64,000 bases of DNA from NCBI GenBank assembly GCA_033239525.1, contig BSYO01000020.1, positions 6,635,892 through 6,699,891 of the forward strand, given 5' to 3'. Positions within the stretch are counted from its first letter, which is position 1, and the number at the start of each line of letters is the position of its first letter. A program made the position numbers and the translations under genes. Origin of the DNA: Nepenthes gracilis (Eukaryota > Streptophyta > Magnoliopsida > Caryophyllales > Nepenthaceae). The notes beneath the pieces were generated by a model. That model made no database searches. It saw only the letters and a list, made by a program, of their open reading frames with translations, and was not told where the DNA came from. Shown piece after piece: positions 11,662 to 22,417 of the stretch.

Positions 11662-11935
11662 CTGAGCGGATCAGTGGTTGTGGCCTGGCATGTCCCTTGG
11701 GTCTAATTCGCGGTCCGCCGGTTTCCCTCGAGATGCTCCAACACTTGTTGTCTTCTGGGCTAGCGCCTTCCCCAGGCATCTGCGTAGGCCTTTCTGACGC
11801 TGCAGCGATTCGGTGCCTGGATTGGGAGAATTTACACGCCTGAGGTTGCGTCTGATTTTAGGACTTTTTCTATTCCATGAAAGACATTCACCAGGAAGCG
11901 TGCCTCGCCGAGCACGAGAAGGGTGCCAGCTTTGC

Positions 11936-12640
11936 CTATAAATAGGAGGGCTCCTTAGTGAGTGTAGTGCATCCTTTGGCTGTCTTTGAGGGAACAATGT
12001 GAAGGTTTTGGCTTGCTCCACCTTCGGTGGGGATCCGCAAAGGAGATGGATGGACTAGTTGGAGATCCGAAATTCTTGGAGAAGACTGCCTTCACGCCAG
12101 CGCTACGGCCGATTCCTCATGCTAATGAGGGTGGTTCGGTCACTCTGCTATTGTCACGTGCCTCCCCTCCACGGTGCGACTCATCCAGAGCGCTGTGGGA
12201 TCGTGACAGAACTTTCCCGGGAATATTTCCTGTTGGTGAAGTGCGTCGCTTGCGGTCTCCACTTCACTTGGTTCGTGCGTGAGCAGTGGAGGAGGCAGAG
12301 AGGGGAGCCTCGGTGAGGGAATTGCAGGGTTTTCCCTTTTTGGTCCCTCCTGGAGTCTTCTGAGTTGGGTGTTGGTTTTGCCTCGGTGGATAACATTGGG
12401 ACCGTCTCCACCGTGGGTAGGCCAACACGCGATTGCCCCTGGTGGCTTGTTGGGTTAGTGGCGAGGCCATGGTGATCTCATATGGATCACGTTCCCCAAG
12501 CTTGCTCATGTATCTGGGGCAATTGCCGTGGGGCCTAGGCCTCGTGCCGTATCTTCTTCCTCTATCTTGTACCTTTGTTACTGCAAATCTTATATTTTAT
12601 AAGGAAAGCCTTGATTAATAAAAGAAGTAGTCTCTCTATT
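11936..12640 (+). other. Antisense unit 1 of the Tat element (TATA to 3'-end signal)
   Basis: A TATA box (GCCTATAAATAG, 11934-11945) is followed by a region of coding-like composition and ends in an AT-rich stretch with GATTAATAAAAGAAG near 12612, resembling a plant poly(A) signal. The first ATG after the box, at 11998, is followed at once by TGA. I recognise no protein in any frame. It resembles units 2 and 3 in layout (promoter, body, AT-rich 3' end), so I read it as a decayed member of the same cassette. Confidence 0.4.
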
Positions 12641-13035
12641 TTTATTATTCCATCTTGTAGCGCATGCTTTCTCTTACTGATTGCTTTCCCCTAACATATC
12701 GCACCCTGTCTCGTGCGCTCGAGAATCTTCAGACGCTCGCGGTTAGTTTTTGCGTGGTTCCGCCTTGAGACTATATACCGACTATTATTGGGATGACGCG
12801 GTTCAAGGGTGGCCTCTGACGTCTGGGGCTGCGAAGGATGGAATGCCACTGACGGTGATCACGTCCATCTGTCTATCTGGCGCATTAAGTGCGCAGGAGA
12901 TCGAGGGGCGCTGCGTCATGATGATTTGCCTTGGAAACGCGCGAGGCATCAAGGATTCTCCACATGGAGCGCACTCATTGGCCTTGTTCTGGCACTCGTT
13001 GCCTTCATAGTGCAGCCGTTTCTGGGGAGAACTCC

Positions 13036-13047
13036 GCCTATTTAAAC
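13036..13047 (+). promoter_or_regulatory. TATA box of antisense unit 2
   Basis: GCCTATTTAAAC lies 117 bases before the ATG at 13154. Unit 3 has the identical 12-base box. Confidence 0.6.
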
Positions 13048-13153
13048 GCACAAATCCCTTCTCAGATGACGCACTCCGCTACTTCTTTGGCGATGTGAAC
13101 TTTTGCGTTGCTTGCAATCCTTCTTTCTTTCGCCTGCTCTTGCTGCAATCCGG

Positions 13154-13828
13154 ATGGAGGAGTCATCTTCGTCATCCAGATTGAGATATTCTTCCAGAGA
13201 GTCCGAAACTAGGGCCCATGTTTCTAGGGTCCTGGGTGTCACCGCATCGGAGGGGCGTCACTCAGAGGCTACTATTGTGGGCCATGTGCAATTCCTAAGG
13301 GCGCCTCCAAGCTTTGAGAGGGCGGAGAGGTCCGCCGCCTCGCGGGAGCGTGGCCTAGGGAGGGCAGATTTCTCGCTTCGACAAGTTGCCAAGGCTGTTG
13401 AAGACGTCGAAGCCCAGATGTAAGCTGCGGTAGTGGAGATAGAGCAGTTGAGGGCCCGCGCCACACACTTTGAGGAAGCATAGGCAGAATCGAAGGTGAG
13501 GGTGTCCAGGCTCGCTAGTGCTAACATGGGGGCTTGAGCCCACATTTTGGCTATTCAAGAAGAGGGTGAGCATCTACGGTGACAGTTTGGGATGGAGGTC
13601 GCGCGGATGGGGACTGAGCTGAGGTAGAGGTTCCTGCCGAAGGAAGTCGGCCTTGCACTGAAAAGGAACTTTTAGGACGGCATCCGTCTCAGCCGCAGGC
13701 TAGTCTCGCTGGAGGACCCGAACTTCCGCGTCAGTGTTTAGGATTCTCGAAACTCTAGCGCCCGAATATGTGCGGACTTGGTGGAGTATTTAGCTCCAGG
13801 TTCCTCTGCGGCACATAAGGGACGTTAA
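13154..13828 (+). pseudogene. Antisense unit 2: coiled-coil protein with seven internal stops
   Basis: From ATG 13154 one frame runs 225 codons to TAA at 13826 without any frameshift, interrupted only by seven stop codons. The N-terminus is Ser-rich (MEESSSSSRLRYSS), the middle is charged and helix-prone with heptad-like spacing (VAKAVEDVEAQ, EIEQLRARATHFEEA), and the C-terminus reads DGIRLSRRLVSLEDPN, which matches DSICLCRRIASLAIPN near the end of unit 3. It lacks the Transposase_28-like domain of unit 3, so it looks like a partial duplicate of that gene's C-terminal half. An AT-rich region with TTAATGAATATCATAATG follows near 13865, a plausible 3' end. The function is unknown. Confidence 0.6.
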
Positions 13829-14180
13829 ATGTATCCCACTGTCGCAAGCTGTTGTAACAAGCTATTAATGAATATCATAATGAAATTCAACACTTAGTCG
13901 TGCCGTTTCATTTTTCGTGGTTTGCAGTGGCTGAATGGTTTGTTTTCATTCCCGTGCCCTTCTTTCAGAAGTCCCACTGTTGTCCTTTTCGGCGATTGAA
14001 ATCTCGGCATTAAATGTGGGTGTGTTAACGGGGATCTTTGCCAAGCAGCTGAAGCGACATCGATCTGCAGTCAGACGAACGGTTATGATTGTTGACTGCT
14101 CTGGGCCCCGTGACGCTTCCACAAGGAAGGCATACGACCCAGCCACTTTGTGGAGGCGTCGTTTGGGTTTCCCGCTCGTT

Positions 14181-14192
14181 GCCTATTTAAAC
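14181..14192 (+). promoter_or_regulatory. TATA box of antisense unit 3
   Basis: GCCTATTTAAAC repeats the box of unit 2 exactly and lies about 90 bases before the ATG at 14271. Confidence 0.6.
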
Positions 14193-14270
14193 CAGTCTTC
14201 TAGAAAATTTCCTTTGTTTGTTTCCTTGCGCTGAAAATTTTCCAATCTTGTCCCACACGGTGAGAGAGAG

Positions 14271-16263
14271 ATGACAAAGAAGAGAGAGCCTCCTTCCTCC
14301 TCATGAACTTCTAGGGTCAGTCGGCATGGGGTCGACAACACAGGGTCTGTCTTGACGACCAGTACCATCGCCGCTGTGACGGTAGATTATGGGATCCCTA
14401 GTGGTTGGGGTTACCGTGCTCCTTGGTCCGTGGATAAAGCCAACGCTCCACCAAATGGCTTCATCACAGTTTACAAGCACTATCTTAGAGGGGGGCTACG
14501 TTATCCCATGCCATGCACTCTGTATGCACTGGTGGAGGCGTTGGGCGTTTCTGTGGCGAGGCTTCACCCTAACACCCTTCGTTAGCTGGTCTCGTTGTGT
14601 ATCTTCGCTCGCCTTCATGATGGCTCTTTCGACTCCAAGGCGGCTAGGTTGATCTTTCACTTCTCATAGTTAGAAGACTGGACCTCCATGCCGCCGAAGA
14701 CCAGCTTCCACTTTTGAGGGAACAATCTTGACTCGGTAAAGAACTAGAAGAGCCGATTCTTCTTCTTGTAGGAGCACCTTGACTCTGAGCTTCCGCTTGA
14801 GTGGGGCCCAATTTCAGAGTTTTTCTACAAGAAAAGTGTCGACAAATGATGCCAAGGAAGTGGCGGAGTTAGTCATCGCCATTGAATCCCAGACGGCGAA
14901 GTTCTCTACCTAGGGTTACTTTTTGACATCCATTACGTTTGAGGCCGCTAAGTGGGGGCCTTCCTCGGGCTGGCACGTCGCTGGTCTTGCCAAAAACGAT
15001 CTTGGGGAAGTCGCCATTCCCCCACCGTCTGGAGGGAACGAGGAGGAGAGTTGTTTGCAACTAGAATCGTCTTCGGATGAGGAGGACATTGAGGCACCTT
15101 TGAAGAGGTTGAGGGAGGCCGGAGGTGACTCCACACGGAGGTCATAGAGGTTGGCTGCTGGTTCTGCTGTGCAGGTTTGGGCTCTAGTCCTAGAGGTGAC
15201 GTCAAGTGTTGGGCCCTAAGAGGAGGCCGATGAACCCGTTCCGATTCCAGTTGTGGCGTTAGCTGAGTATGGCGTCCCTAAAGTGGGGTTTCATTTTGGT
15301 GAGGAGTCTCTTGCGCACTCTTTCGTCGACCTGGTCATGGAGGTGACTCCAGGCACGACGGCCGGTGCCTCGATCCTCGGTGACCCAAAGGAAGCATGTG
15401 CGCTAGCACCAGTGCCGGAGTTAGAGGGATCTTCGGAGCAGGCTGTGATCTTTGCGGAGCCAATTTCGGAGGGGGAAATCCTGGAGGACATCCCTGTGGC
15501 GTCAGAGGTGGAAGTCGTATCTGAGGCCGGCTTGCAGGGCGCTGAGACGGCCGTGGGTGAGACGGCTTTGGAGCCGGAGCCCCCAAGCGTTCCTTTGCCT
15601 TCCGTGCTTCCGGACCCTTTGAGTCCCATGCGAGTCGCGGTTGAACACAAGGGGCCCTTGGGCGCGTCTGTGTCAGGAGATTTAGCACGTCCTCCGGACA
15701 TCGCTTCCGCTCTGGTACAATTGTTTCGAACTGGTCGTTCTTTCGTAGTCATATTTTTTGGCATTTTTCTGATTTCTTTATTTTCCACGTAGATTCCTGA
15801 GGGTGCCAACCCTCTTGATGAGCTAGCCGCCCTCCTGCACAGGAGCCTTCACTACGGGGTGCACGTTATCCAGCACACGAGAGCCAAGGTTGCTTCCTTT
15901 CGAGAGGAGAGCGAACAGGCATAAGAGGATGTCAGGCACTTCAAAGAGGAGAATGGGCAACGTGCGTCGGAGGCCACGCGTCTGCAGCTAAAGGTGGAAC
16001 GGTTGAAAGAGGCGCTCACCGTTCTCGAAGATGACAATTCACGCTTGTCCAGGAATCTGAGGGGTCGGCTCACTCTGTCGGAGGCGGATCTCATGATGGA
16101 GACTCGGTTTTAGGACAGCATTTGCCTGTGCCGTAGGATTGCTTCTCTTGCGATTCCTAATGCCTCGGAAGGAGTCTTCCACCCTGACAACGCTGGGGTC
16201 TAGGACAGGTCTCGCCTAAGAAATTTTCTTGAGGAGGATGGTCCGTCTAACCCTCCACGGTAG
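14271..16263 (+). pseudogene. Antisense unit 3: Transposase_28-like (PF04195-type) protein with acidic and coiled-coil tail
   Basis: Starting at ATG 14271 the frame gives a basic Ser-rich leader, then about 14352-14830 the PF04195-type domain (GFITVYKHYLRGG, SVARLHPNTLR, a hydrophobic helix and WTSMPPKTSFHF). After a one-base frame change or intron between about 14830 and 14920 follow an acidic linker (LESSSDEEDIEAP), a Pro/Glu-rich stretch to 15714, a T-rich segment ending in TAG at 15792 that may be an intron, and a coiled-coil tail (about 15793-16120) ending with DSICLCRRIASLAIPN. Many stops interrupt it, nearly all changeable from Gln, Arg or Trp codons by one transition. It lies antisense between integrase and 3' LTR. 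The family's role is unknown. Confidence 0.7.
15715..15792 (+). other. Possible intron in antisense unit 3
   Basis: The stretch starts at GTACAATTG, is T-rich over its last 45 bases and ends CCACGTAG, the look of a plant 3' splice site. An alternative donor at 15742 (TTC|GTAGTC) would give 51 bases, short for a plant intron. Both lengths are multiples of three, so the TAG could instead be a simple nonsense change. Confidence 0.4.
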
Positions 16264-17660
16264 TCTTGTTTGTATACATTGCTTTTCTTTCCTCTTCTCA
16301 CTTTTACTCCCCCCTTTTCTCTCTGTTTTTTTTTGCTCCTTGTACAAGTGAATGAAGAACATCTCCTTTCTCTTTTGTATACATTGCCTCCCAATGCGAT
16401 CCGTGAGGTCGTGTCTCACGTTCAATGGCTAAGCTTGGGAAGCTATTGTCGCCAAGGCTCTAATCCGGTGCCTTCTTGTGCTGTACTTGTTCTTCGTCAG
16501 AGGATGTCGTCACATCTCACGCGTTTAATGGGAAGCTCGATCCAGTAAAGTGGACGTCGTCGAAAGTCTCATGGAGCTGCACTAAGGGCCAGCTGGGTTT
16601 TCATACTACGGCAACCGGGCTTCGGGTCTAGGCCATTCATTGTGCGGTATCTGTGTTAGGTGCGTGGCCTCCGCTCAAGGCGTCATCGCTACCGTGTACA
16701 AAGTTCTAGCCCTTGACTATCATAGACTGAGGGTGCTCTTTTCTTCGTAAGAAGGTCACCGCACGCCTGCAATTCTTGCCCCCTAAGGTTTTAGTGGCTG
16801 CATTGGGAAGCTTCAAAAGTCCCCAGGCCTAATATCTTGACTGCCTGGGTCGTTTGGCGCGAAGCCAAGGTATCGGGTCGCTGGGACCCTTCCGACATGG
16901 AGTCGAAGTCCGAATGTGTCCGCTTTTGGACCGCTCAACGTATGGTCGAGGCTCAAATGAGACCATTGATGGGCTACTTGGCATTGGGCGAAGGTTTCTG
17001 GACCGCTTTGGGCCACTTGATGGAAGGTCGAGGTTTTGAGGTGGCCGCTCATGGGCCGCTTGGCAAGGTGCCAAGGCCTTGTTTTATGGATGGATGATGG
17101 TCCTCCCAACTTAAGGGCAGTCTAGGTCGTATTATTTTTGGAATGCTTTGCATGCTAACACTTCACATGAATGGAGATGTAGGCTAACGGGAATAATTAA
17201 TTTTATTAAGCAAAAACTTGATGCATATACAAGCACTCTTCAGGATGCATGTGAGGCCTTACCTGAGTCAGCGCTGCATCACTGGTAGTATTTCCTTAGG
17301 TTGTTGGCATTCCAGGTCCGAGGGACCAATTTACTATTCTGGGCGCATAGCTTGTACGCTCCGCTCCGAAGGATTACAAAGACGAAGAATGGGCCTTCCC
17401 ACCCAAGGAAGAGTTTGTTCCTGCTCGCGGCTTTTTCCGTCGACTCTACGCTCCAGAGGACCAGATCCCCGACCTCAAGCGGTTGAGCTTTTACCCGCTT
17501 GTTGTAGTACTGTGCGATACACTGTTGATAGGCTCCGATCGGCAGGCGGGCTGCGTCTCAAACTTCTGGAAGTAGGTCAAGGCTTTCCTAGAGTCTGTGA
17601 GAGTTGGTGGTTGGATCGAAACATTCGACCCGCTGGTAGGGTAATCCTACTTCGACAGGG
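16264..17660. other. Spacer between antisense cassette and integrase
   Basis: No protein is recognised. A 3' end of unit 3 is likely within 16264-16400 (pyrimidine-rich). Around 16928-17065 a unit of about 70 bases containing TGGACCGCT...GGTCGAGG is present twice in tandem, in diverged form. Confidence 0.45.
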
Positions 17661-17661
17661 A

Positions 17662-18540
17662 CTATAGCATCAGCCCCGTAGTAGAGGCTGAAGGGTGTCT
17701 CTCTTGTTGGTTCCCGCGGGGGGTCTGATACGACCAGAGTACAGAAGGTATCTCTTTGACCCACGAGCCCCCTGTGTCCTCCAGCTTGGTCTTTAGCCCG
17801 TGCAGTAGCGTGCAGTTGGTGACTTTAACTTGTCCGTTAGCTTGAGCGTACGCCACGGACATGTGGACTATCCTGATGCGCAGATCGGTGCAATACCTTG
17901 TGAACTGGTTGCCGGTGAACTGTGTTCCGTTGTCGGTCACTATGACCTCGAGAATCCTAAAGCGGCAGACGATATTTTGATGGAGGAATTTCGTTGCATT
18001 ATTCTTGGTGATTCGAGCAAGAGGGACTACTTCTACCTACTTGGTGAAATAGTCAATGCCGACGATTAGGAACTTCATTTGCCCGGAGGCCAAAGGTAAT
18101 GGTCCGAGGATGTCGAGCCCCCATTGCGCAAATGGCCATGGGGATTGAAGGCTGCGCAACTCTGTGTGCGGTAGGTGTGTCATGGAACCGGGGACATGGC
18201 AGCTCTCGCATTTCCTTATGAATTCCATGGCATCTTGCTTCAGGGTTGGCCAATAGAGACCTTGTCGCATGATTTTGTGTGCAAGGTTCTTTCCCCCAAT
18301 ATGTGAGCCGCATATGCCAAGGTGTACTTCACTTAGAGCGTACTCGGCTTCCTCGGGGATAAGGCATTTCAAGAAGGGAGTAGAATATCCCTGCCTGTAC
18401 AGCTTCTCGTCTAGGAGCGTGTACCAGCTTGCTGTCTTCTTGATCCATTTGGCCTCGTCGGTGTTGTCGGGTAGAGTTCCGTCGGTTAGGTACTTTCTAT
18501 ATGGAGTCATCCAGTTGTCCCCCACATTGACCCGCAGCAC
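17662..18540 (-). pseudogene. Integrase of the Tat element, broken
   Basis: The minus strand encodes the zinc-binding N-terminal part (HKIMRQGLYWPTLKQDA, then CESCHVPG), the first catalytic Asp in GLDILGP, and after a break near 18036 the second in MTDNGTQF. The position of the third catalytic residue reads QANGQVK, so the expected Glu is Lys (one G-to-A change). Integrase would insert the DNA copy into the chromosome; with the active-site change and a frame break this copy cannot. No chromodomain is visible, as expected for Tat rather than chromoviruses. Confidence 0.85.
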
Positions 18541-18569
18541 TTCTTGGTCCGAGGAGTTGATACTGGGCG

Positions 18570-18880
18570 CGGTCAGAGTCTCCCTCGGTTCCCTGGCATA
18601 CTACTCTGGGGATCTCGCAGCTGCATCCCTAGCCAGCTGGTCAGCTTTTCAGTTGTTGGACCTAGGGACGTGTTTGATCGGGAAGCTGTCGAACTCCTAG
18701 ATCAGGGTCTTTGCCTTCGCCAGGTATTTCATGAGCTGAGGGTTTCATGCTTCGAAGTTTCCTTGGATCTGGTTGACCATGAGCTCGGAGTCGTAGTGTA
18801 CGACCAATGATTTTGTGAAACATTCCTTGGCCAGGTGAAGTCTTGCGAGAAGGGCCTCGTACTCTGCCACGTTTTTGGTA
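18570..18880 (-). pseudogene. Second (archaeal-type) RNase H domain, broken
   Basis: The minus strand reads NVAEYEALLARLHLAKEC, YDSELMVNQIQGNFEA and, after stops, KADQLARDAA, the pattern of the extra RNase H (RVT_3-like) found in Tat-lineage elements between the ordinary RNase H and integrase. Three in-frame stops are present. It is the main evidence for lineage. Confidence 0.75.
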
Positions 18881-19231
18881 GCTGGCCTCTACATCTGTCA
18901 CTACCCAGCTTATGTAGTGTACTTGCCGCTGTGCTCCCTCATGCTCTTTAACCAACACGGAGCTGAGAGTCATTCCTAATGTAGCCAAGTAGAGGTACAG
19001 GTCCTTGCCCGTGCATGGTGAGCTCAGGAGAGGTGGGTTGGTGAGGTAGGTTTTTAGCTCTTTAAAGGCTTCGCCACATTCCTCGGTCCACCAAAATCCT
19101 GAAGATTTTGTGCCCCTAAGTGCCTTGAAAAAGGGCAAGTACTTCTCCGCTGACCTGGCAAGGAATCGCGAGAGGGCCGCCAGCCGCCCGGTGAGTTTTT
19201 GTACTTCCTTCACAGTCTGCAGAGGGTTCAT
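18880..19231 (-). pseudogene. RT connection and first RNase H domain of the Tat element, broken
   Basis: The frame starts NPLQTVKEVQKLTGRLAALS and continues with SRFLARSAEKYLPFFKALR, the usual sequence linking Ty3/gypsy reverse transcriptase to RNase H, followed by FWWTEECGEAF and LYLYLATLGMTLSSVLVKE, the first RNase H strand. The catalytic Asp expected in the SD/AS motif at the latter position is not visible (Thr-Leu instead). A frame break follows near 18890. Confidence 0.8.
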
Positions 19232-19276
19232 GTCAAGGATGGCCTTGATCTTTTCTAGGTTGGCTTCGATGTCGCG

Positions 19277-19860
19277 CTAGGATATGATGAAGGCTAAGAA
19301 CTTCGCCGAGGTTACCCCGAATGCACATTTGGCAGGGTTGAGCTTCATCCTGTGCCCCTGGAGGATCTGGAAGGCCTCCTCTAGGTCATGGATATGATTG
19401 CCGACAACCCTGCTTTTCACAAGTATGTCGTCAACGTACACTTTCACGTTTTTCCCGATATGAGTCTCAAACATCTTGTTCACCAAGCTTTGATAGGTTG
19501 CCTCGGCATTCTTGAGGTCGAAGGATATCACCTTATAGCAGTATGTCCCCTGGTCGGTCATGAAAGAGGTATGCTCCTTGTCCTCAGGGTGCATCTGGAT
19601 CTGGTTGTAACTGGAATAGGCATCCATAAGCTCAGAAACTCGTGCCCAGACGTAGAGTCCACAAGTTGATCGATCACAGGGAGAGGGAAGCTGTCCTTTA
19701 GGCAAGCCTCATTCACGTCAGTGAAGTTTACGCACATTCGCCATTTGCCGTTGTTCTTTTTCACTAGCATGACATTGGATAACCATTCTGGGTATTGGAC
19801 CTCCCGAATAAATCGGGCATCCAGGAGTCTTTTCACTCTTCCCTTATGGCAATCAGCTTC
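19277..19860 (-). pseudogene. Reverse transcriptase of the Tat element, broken
   Basis: Two overlapping minus frames carry the fingers region (VQYPEWLSNVMLVKKNNGKW, RMCVNFTDVNEAC, KDSFPLPVIDQLVDST) and then SSYNQIQMHPEDKEHTSF, NAEATYQSLVNKMF and VYVDDILVKS with the catalytic YVDD. A frameshift near 19640 separates the two parts and another break lies near 19275. Together they would copy element RNA into DNA. Confidence 0.88.
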
Positions 19861-20620
19861 TCGACGGAATGGTTCCTACGCTTCTACTGCACAGGCTTGT
19901 GGCCGGAATCGAGACCTAACTTGTAGACCATAACTTTGACCGGTATCCTGGGCATGTTGGCAAGAATCCAAGCAAACACGTCGGAGTTTATCTTCAAGAA
20001 GGTGATTAACTGATCGCGGTCGGTAGGTGGGAGAGAGTTGCCCACATGGATGCACTTCTCTGGCTTGGTGGGATTCAGAGGGATCGCTTCGGCAGCTCTC
20101 CCGATTGGGCCTGCTGCAATAGGGCTTCGTAACGGAGGTCAAGATCTTCGTCCGGGTGGCCTGATGCTATGGGGACGACCTAGGACCAGTAGCATGTCTG
20201 TCCCATTGCCTGGTCCCCAAGTACTTCTCCCATGCCGCACGGGGTGGAAAACTTAACCTTCAGATGAGGGATCGACGTTACGGCCCCGAAGGCTATGAGG
20301 AAAAATCTGCCAAGTATAGTGTTGTAAACAGACGGTAGGTCGACGACGAGGAACGCCAGCTCTCGCGTTGCGGCACGCGGGTAAGTTCCCATTGTGACCT
20401 CTAGCTAGACTATCCCTTGCACGGGCACTGGCTCGTTGTCCAGGCCATACAAAGGGCTATCGGCCGCTTTCATTTGACCTCACCTCAATCTGAGCTTAAA
20501 AAAAGGCACTGAGATACAACAAACTTGGCGAGCTTTCATTATCAATGAAGATTCGTTTCATCTGGTAGTCAATCTTACCGTCTGAAACGAGGGCGGATAA
20601 AATAAGGGGATTAGTATGGA
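19861..20620 (-). pseudogene. Protease region of the Tat element, broken
   Basis: The frame at 20180-20392 reads ELAFLVVDLPSVYNTILGR, then GAVTSIPHLKVKFSTPCG and EVLGDQ, the C-terminal half of the retropepsin domain typical of Tat elements. The Asp-containing active-site strand further upstream is not clear because of stops. Between 19861 and 20180 is the linker to reverse transcriptase. Confidence 0.7.
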
Positions 20621-21117
20621 GGAATGTTACATGAGCCATATCGTCGCTACTAAAGCTAATGACATCACTCCTATCTCCTATCTTCGCTCTCTTGCTGCTA
20701 GAAGTCGGCTTCTGCTCCTTCTGCCCCTGGCGGCCGCGGTAGAGATCATGTTGATCACGTCAGCGGTTGTAGGCTTCGGGGAGGTTCGCTGGCCCTGCCC
20801 TCCTAGGTTGCGGGGGCTTGCCCCGAACCTTTCACAAACCGTTTAAGGTGTCCGTGGCAAATCAAGTCCTCTATCTCTTGCTGCAAGGTTTTGTAGTTCT
20901 CCGTAGAATATCTGAGATAGTGGTGATACTAGCAGTATTTCGTCTGGCACTGCTGCTCGGGCCCTTTAGCGCTTTTGGCCATTTGAAGAACTTTTCATCC
21001 TGGATTTGCATCAGAATGTTCACGCGAGTATCGTTCAGGGGAGTCAAGGACGTCTGTTTGTGATCCTTCCTAGATCCCAGCAAAGGGCGCGGCTGCTTAC
21101 GGCGCTTCGGGAAGCGG

Positions 21118-22346
21118 TTACCGTCGCCATTCCTCTTCTGTTTGTTGGTTGGCCAGGTAGCTTCCTGGGCAGTCTATGCATTCAGGGCGCTTCGCCTCGT
21201 TCGCCTCCTCTGCTGTGATGTAGGCTCGGGTGATGGGTTTGGCCTCCCAGGAAGACTGAGGGTGCTTATACGACAGGTGCTTAAAAAAAATGCCATACTG
21301 CCAACGTAGCAATGAAAGTGTTGAGTTTCAGCTCGTCGGAGAGCAGGAGGATCCAGCGTGCCTCGGCGATGAATCGGTTGAGAAATCACTTCAGACTTTC
21401 ATCCGACCTCTGACGGAAGCGGACCAAGTGCTACGGCTGTCTCTCTTCTCTCCGGCTGGAGGTGAATTGACTCAAGAAGCTGTCTACTAGCTCATCGAAT
21501 GAGTGGATGAAATTTCATGAGAGGTCGTGGAATCAGAGAAGTGCGTCCCCCCTGAGGGTGACGGGAAAGCACTGGCACATCATGGCCTCGCTTGCTCCCT
21601 GCTGGGACAAATGGGTGCGGAAGCAGTGAGATGGTCCATCGGATCCTTGCTTCTATCGTACCCTTTCAGGATGGGCATCTTGAACTTGTGAGGAAGTGGT
21701 TGAGTCCGCAGGTCCCTGGCGAAGCGTGACCTTTGAAGGTCGGCAGAGGACCGTGCGGGTCTCTCCTTGTGTAGGAGATCCCACAATACCTTGACCTTCT
21801 CCTCCATCGGTGGGTTGGATGCCCCTCTCCACGTGTTGATAATGTCGCGGATCTCCGCGTGGTCCTGAGGGCGTGGCTGGACTTGTTGGTGATGGCAGCT
21901 TTTCGCACGGGGGGCCACTCACTGTTAGAGTCTGTGGCGGTCGGCCTCCCTTGGCCACGGGAGTTTTGGAGATTACGCCGCTCAGGGCTTTCTCTCCAAT
22001 CATCCCGGCTGGGATGGCTTTTAGCCGCAAACTGGACCCTGCTGCCGGAGGCTGCTTGGGCCTCGGCGTTGTCAGGTCGGTCGGATCTTCTCCTGAGGGC
22101 TGCCGCGCGACGGCTTGTTTGCCTGGAGGAGGACACCTAGGATGCTGGAGGGGCAGCCCCCATCCAAGGGGTACTTGTCAGATTGTAGAGGGTCTGGAGT
22201 ACGAGCCTCATGTCGCCAATGTCTGCGGCCAAGCGGTGGACGTCGGGCTCTGAACGGGTGTCTGTGTGGCTTCCCACGGAGGGGTCTTCGCTGTGAGCGA
22301 CGACGTTTATTGCTGAGGCACTGGCTTGTGCCCTAATATTCACCAT
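21118..22346 (-). pseudogene. gag of the Tat element, broken
   Basis: The likely start is the ATG at 22346 (MVNIRAQASASAINVV). A basic, Pro/Ser-rich N-terminal part leads to FARDLRTQPLPHKFKMPIL and GYDRSKDPMDHL, which is the beginning of the retrotransposon gag domain (PF03732 type). The following capsid segment continues in a shifted frame to about 21118. A zinc knuckle is not clear. Gag would form the virus-like particle. Several frame breaks and stops make it non-functional. Confidence 0.75.
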
Positions 22347-22399
22347 TCTTGATGCTTTGGAATGAAGGTGAGAAGGAGATGCTAGGCTTCTCGTCCCGT

Positions 22400-22417
22400 T
22401 TCCACAGACGGCGCCAA
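22400..22417 (-). other. Primer-binding site of the Tat element
   Basis: On the minus strand TTGGCGCCGTCTGTGGAA follows the 5' LTR directly. TGGCGCC is complementary to a tRNA 3' end with GGCGCCA; I do not assign the tRNA. Confidence 0.75.

Noticed and set aside
13421..14760. Stop-codon readthrough or recoding of TAG/TGA in the antisense units
   Set aside because: Stops of all three types occur and gag-pol is broken too; nonsense decay by transitions is simpler.
15291..15809. 172-codon open frame on the minus strand
   Set aside because: It is the mirror of the GC-rich acidic linker of antisense unit 3, low in complexity and without any domain; the plus frame fits the family.
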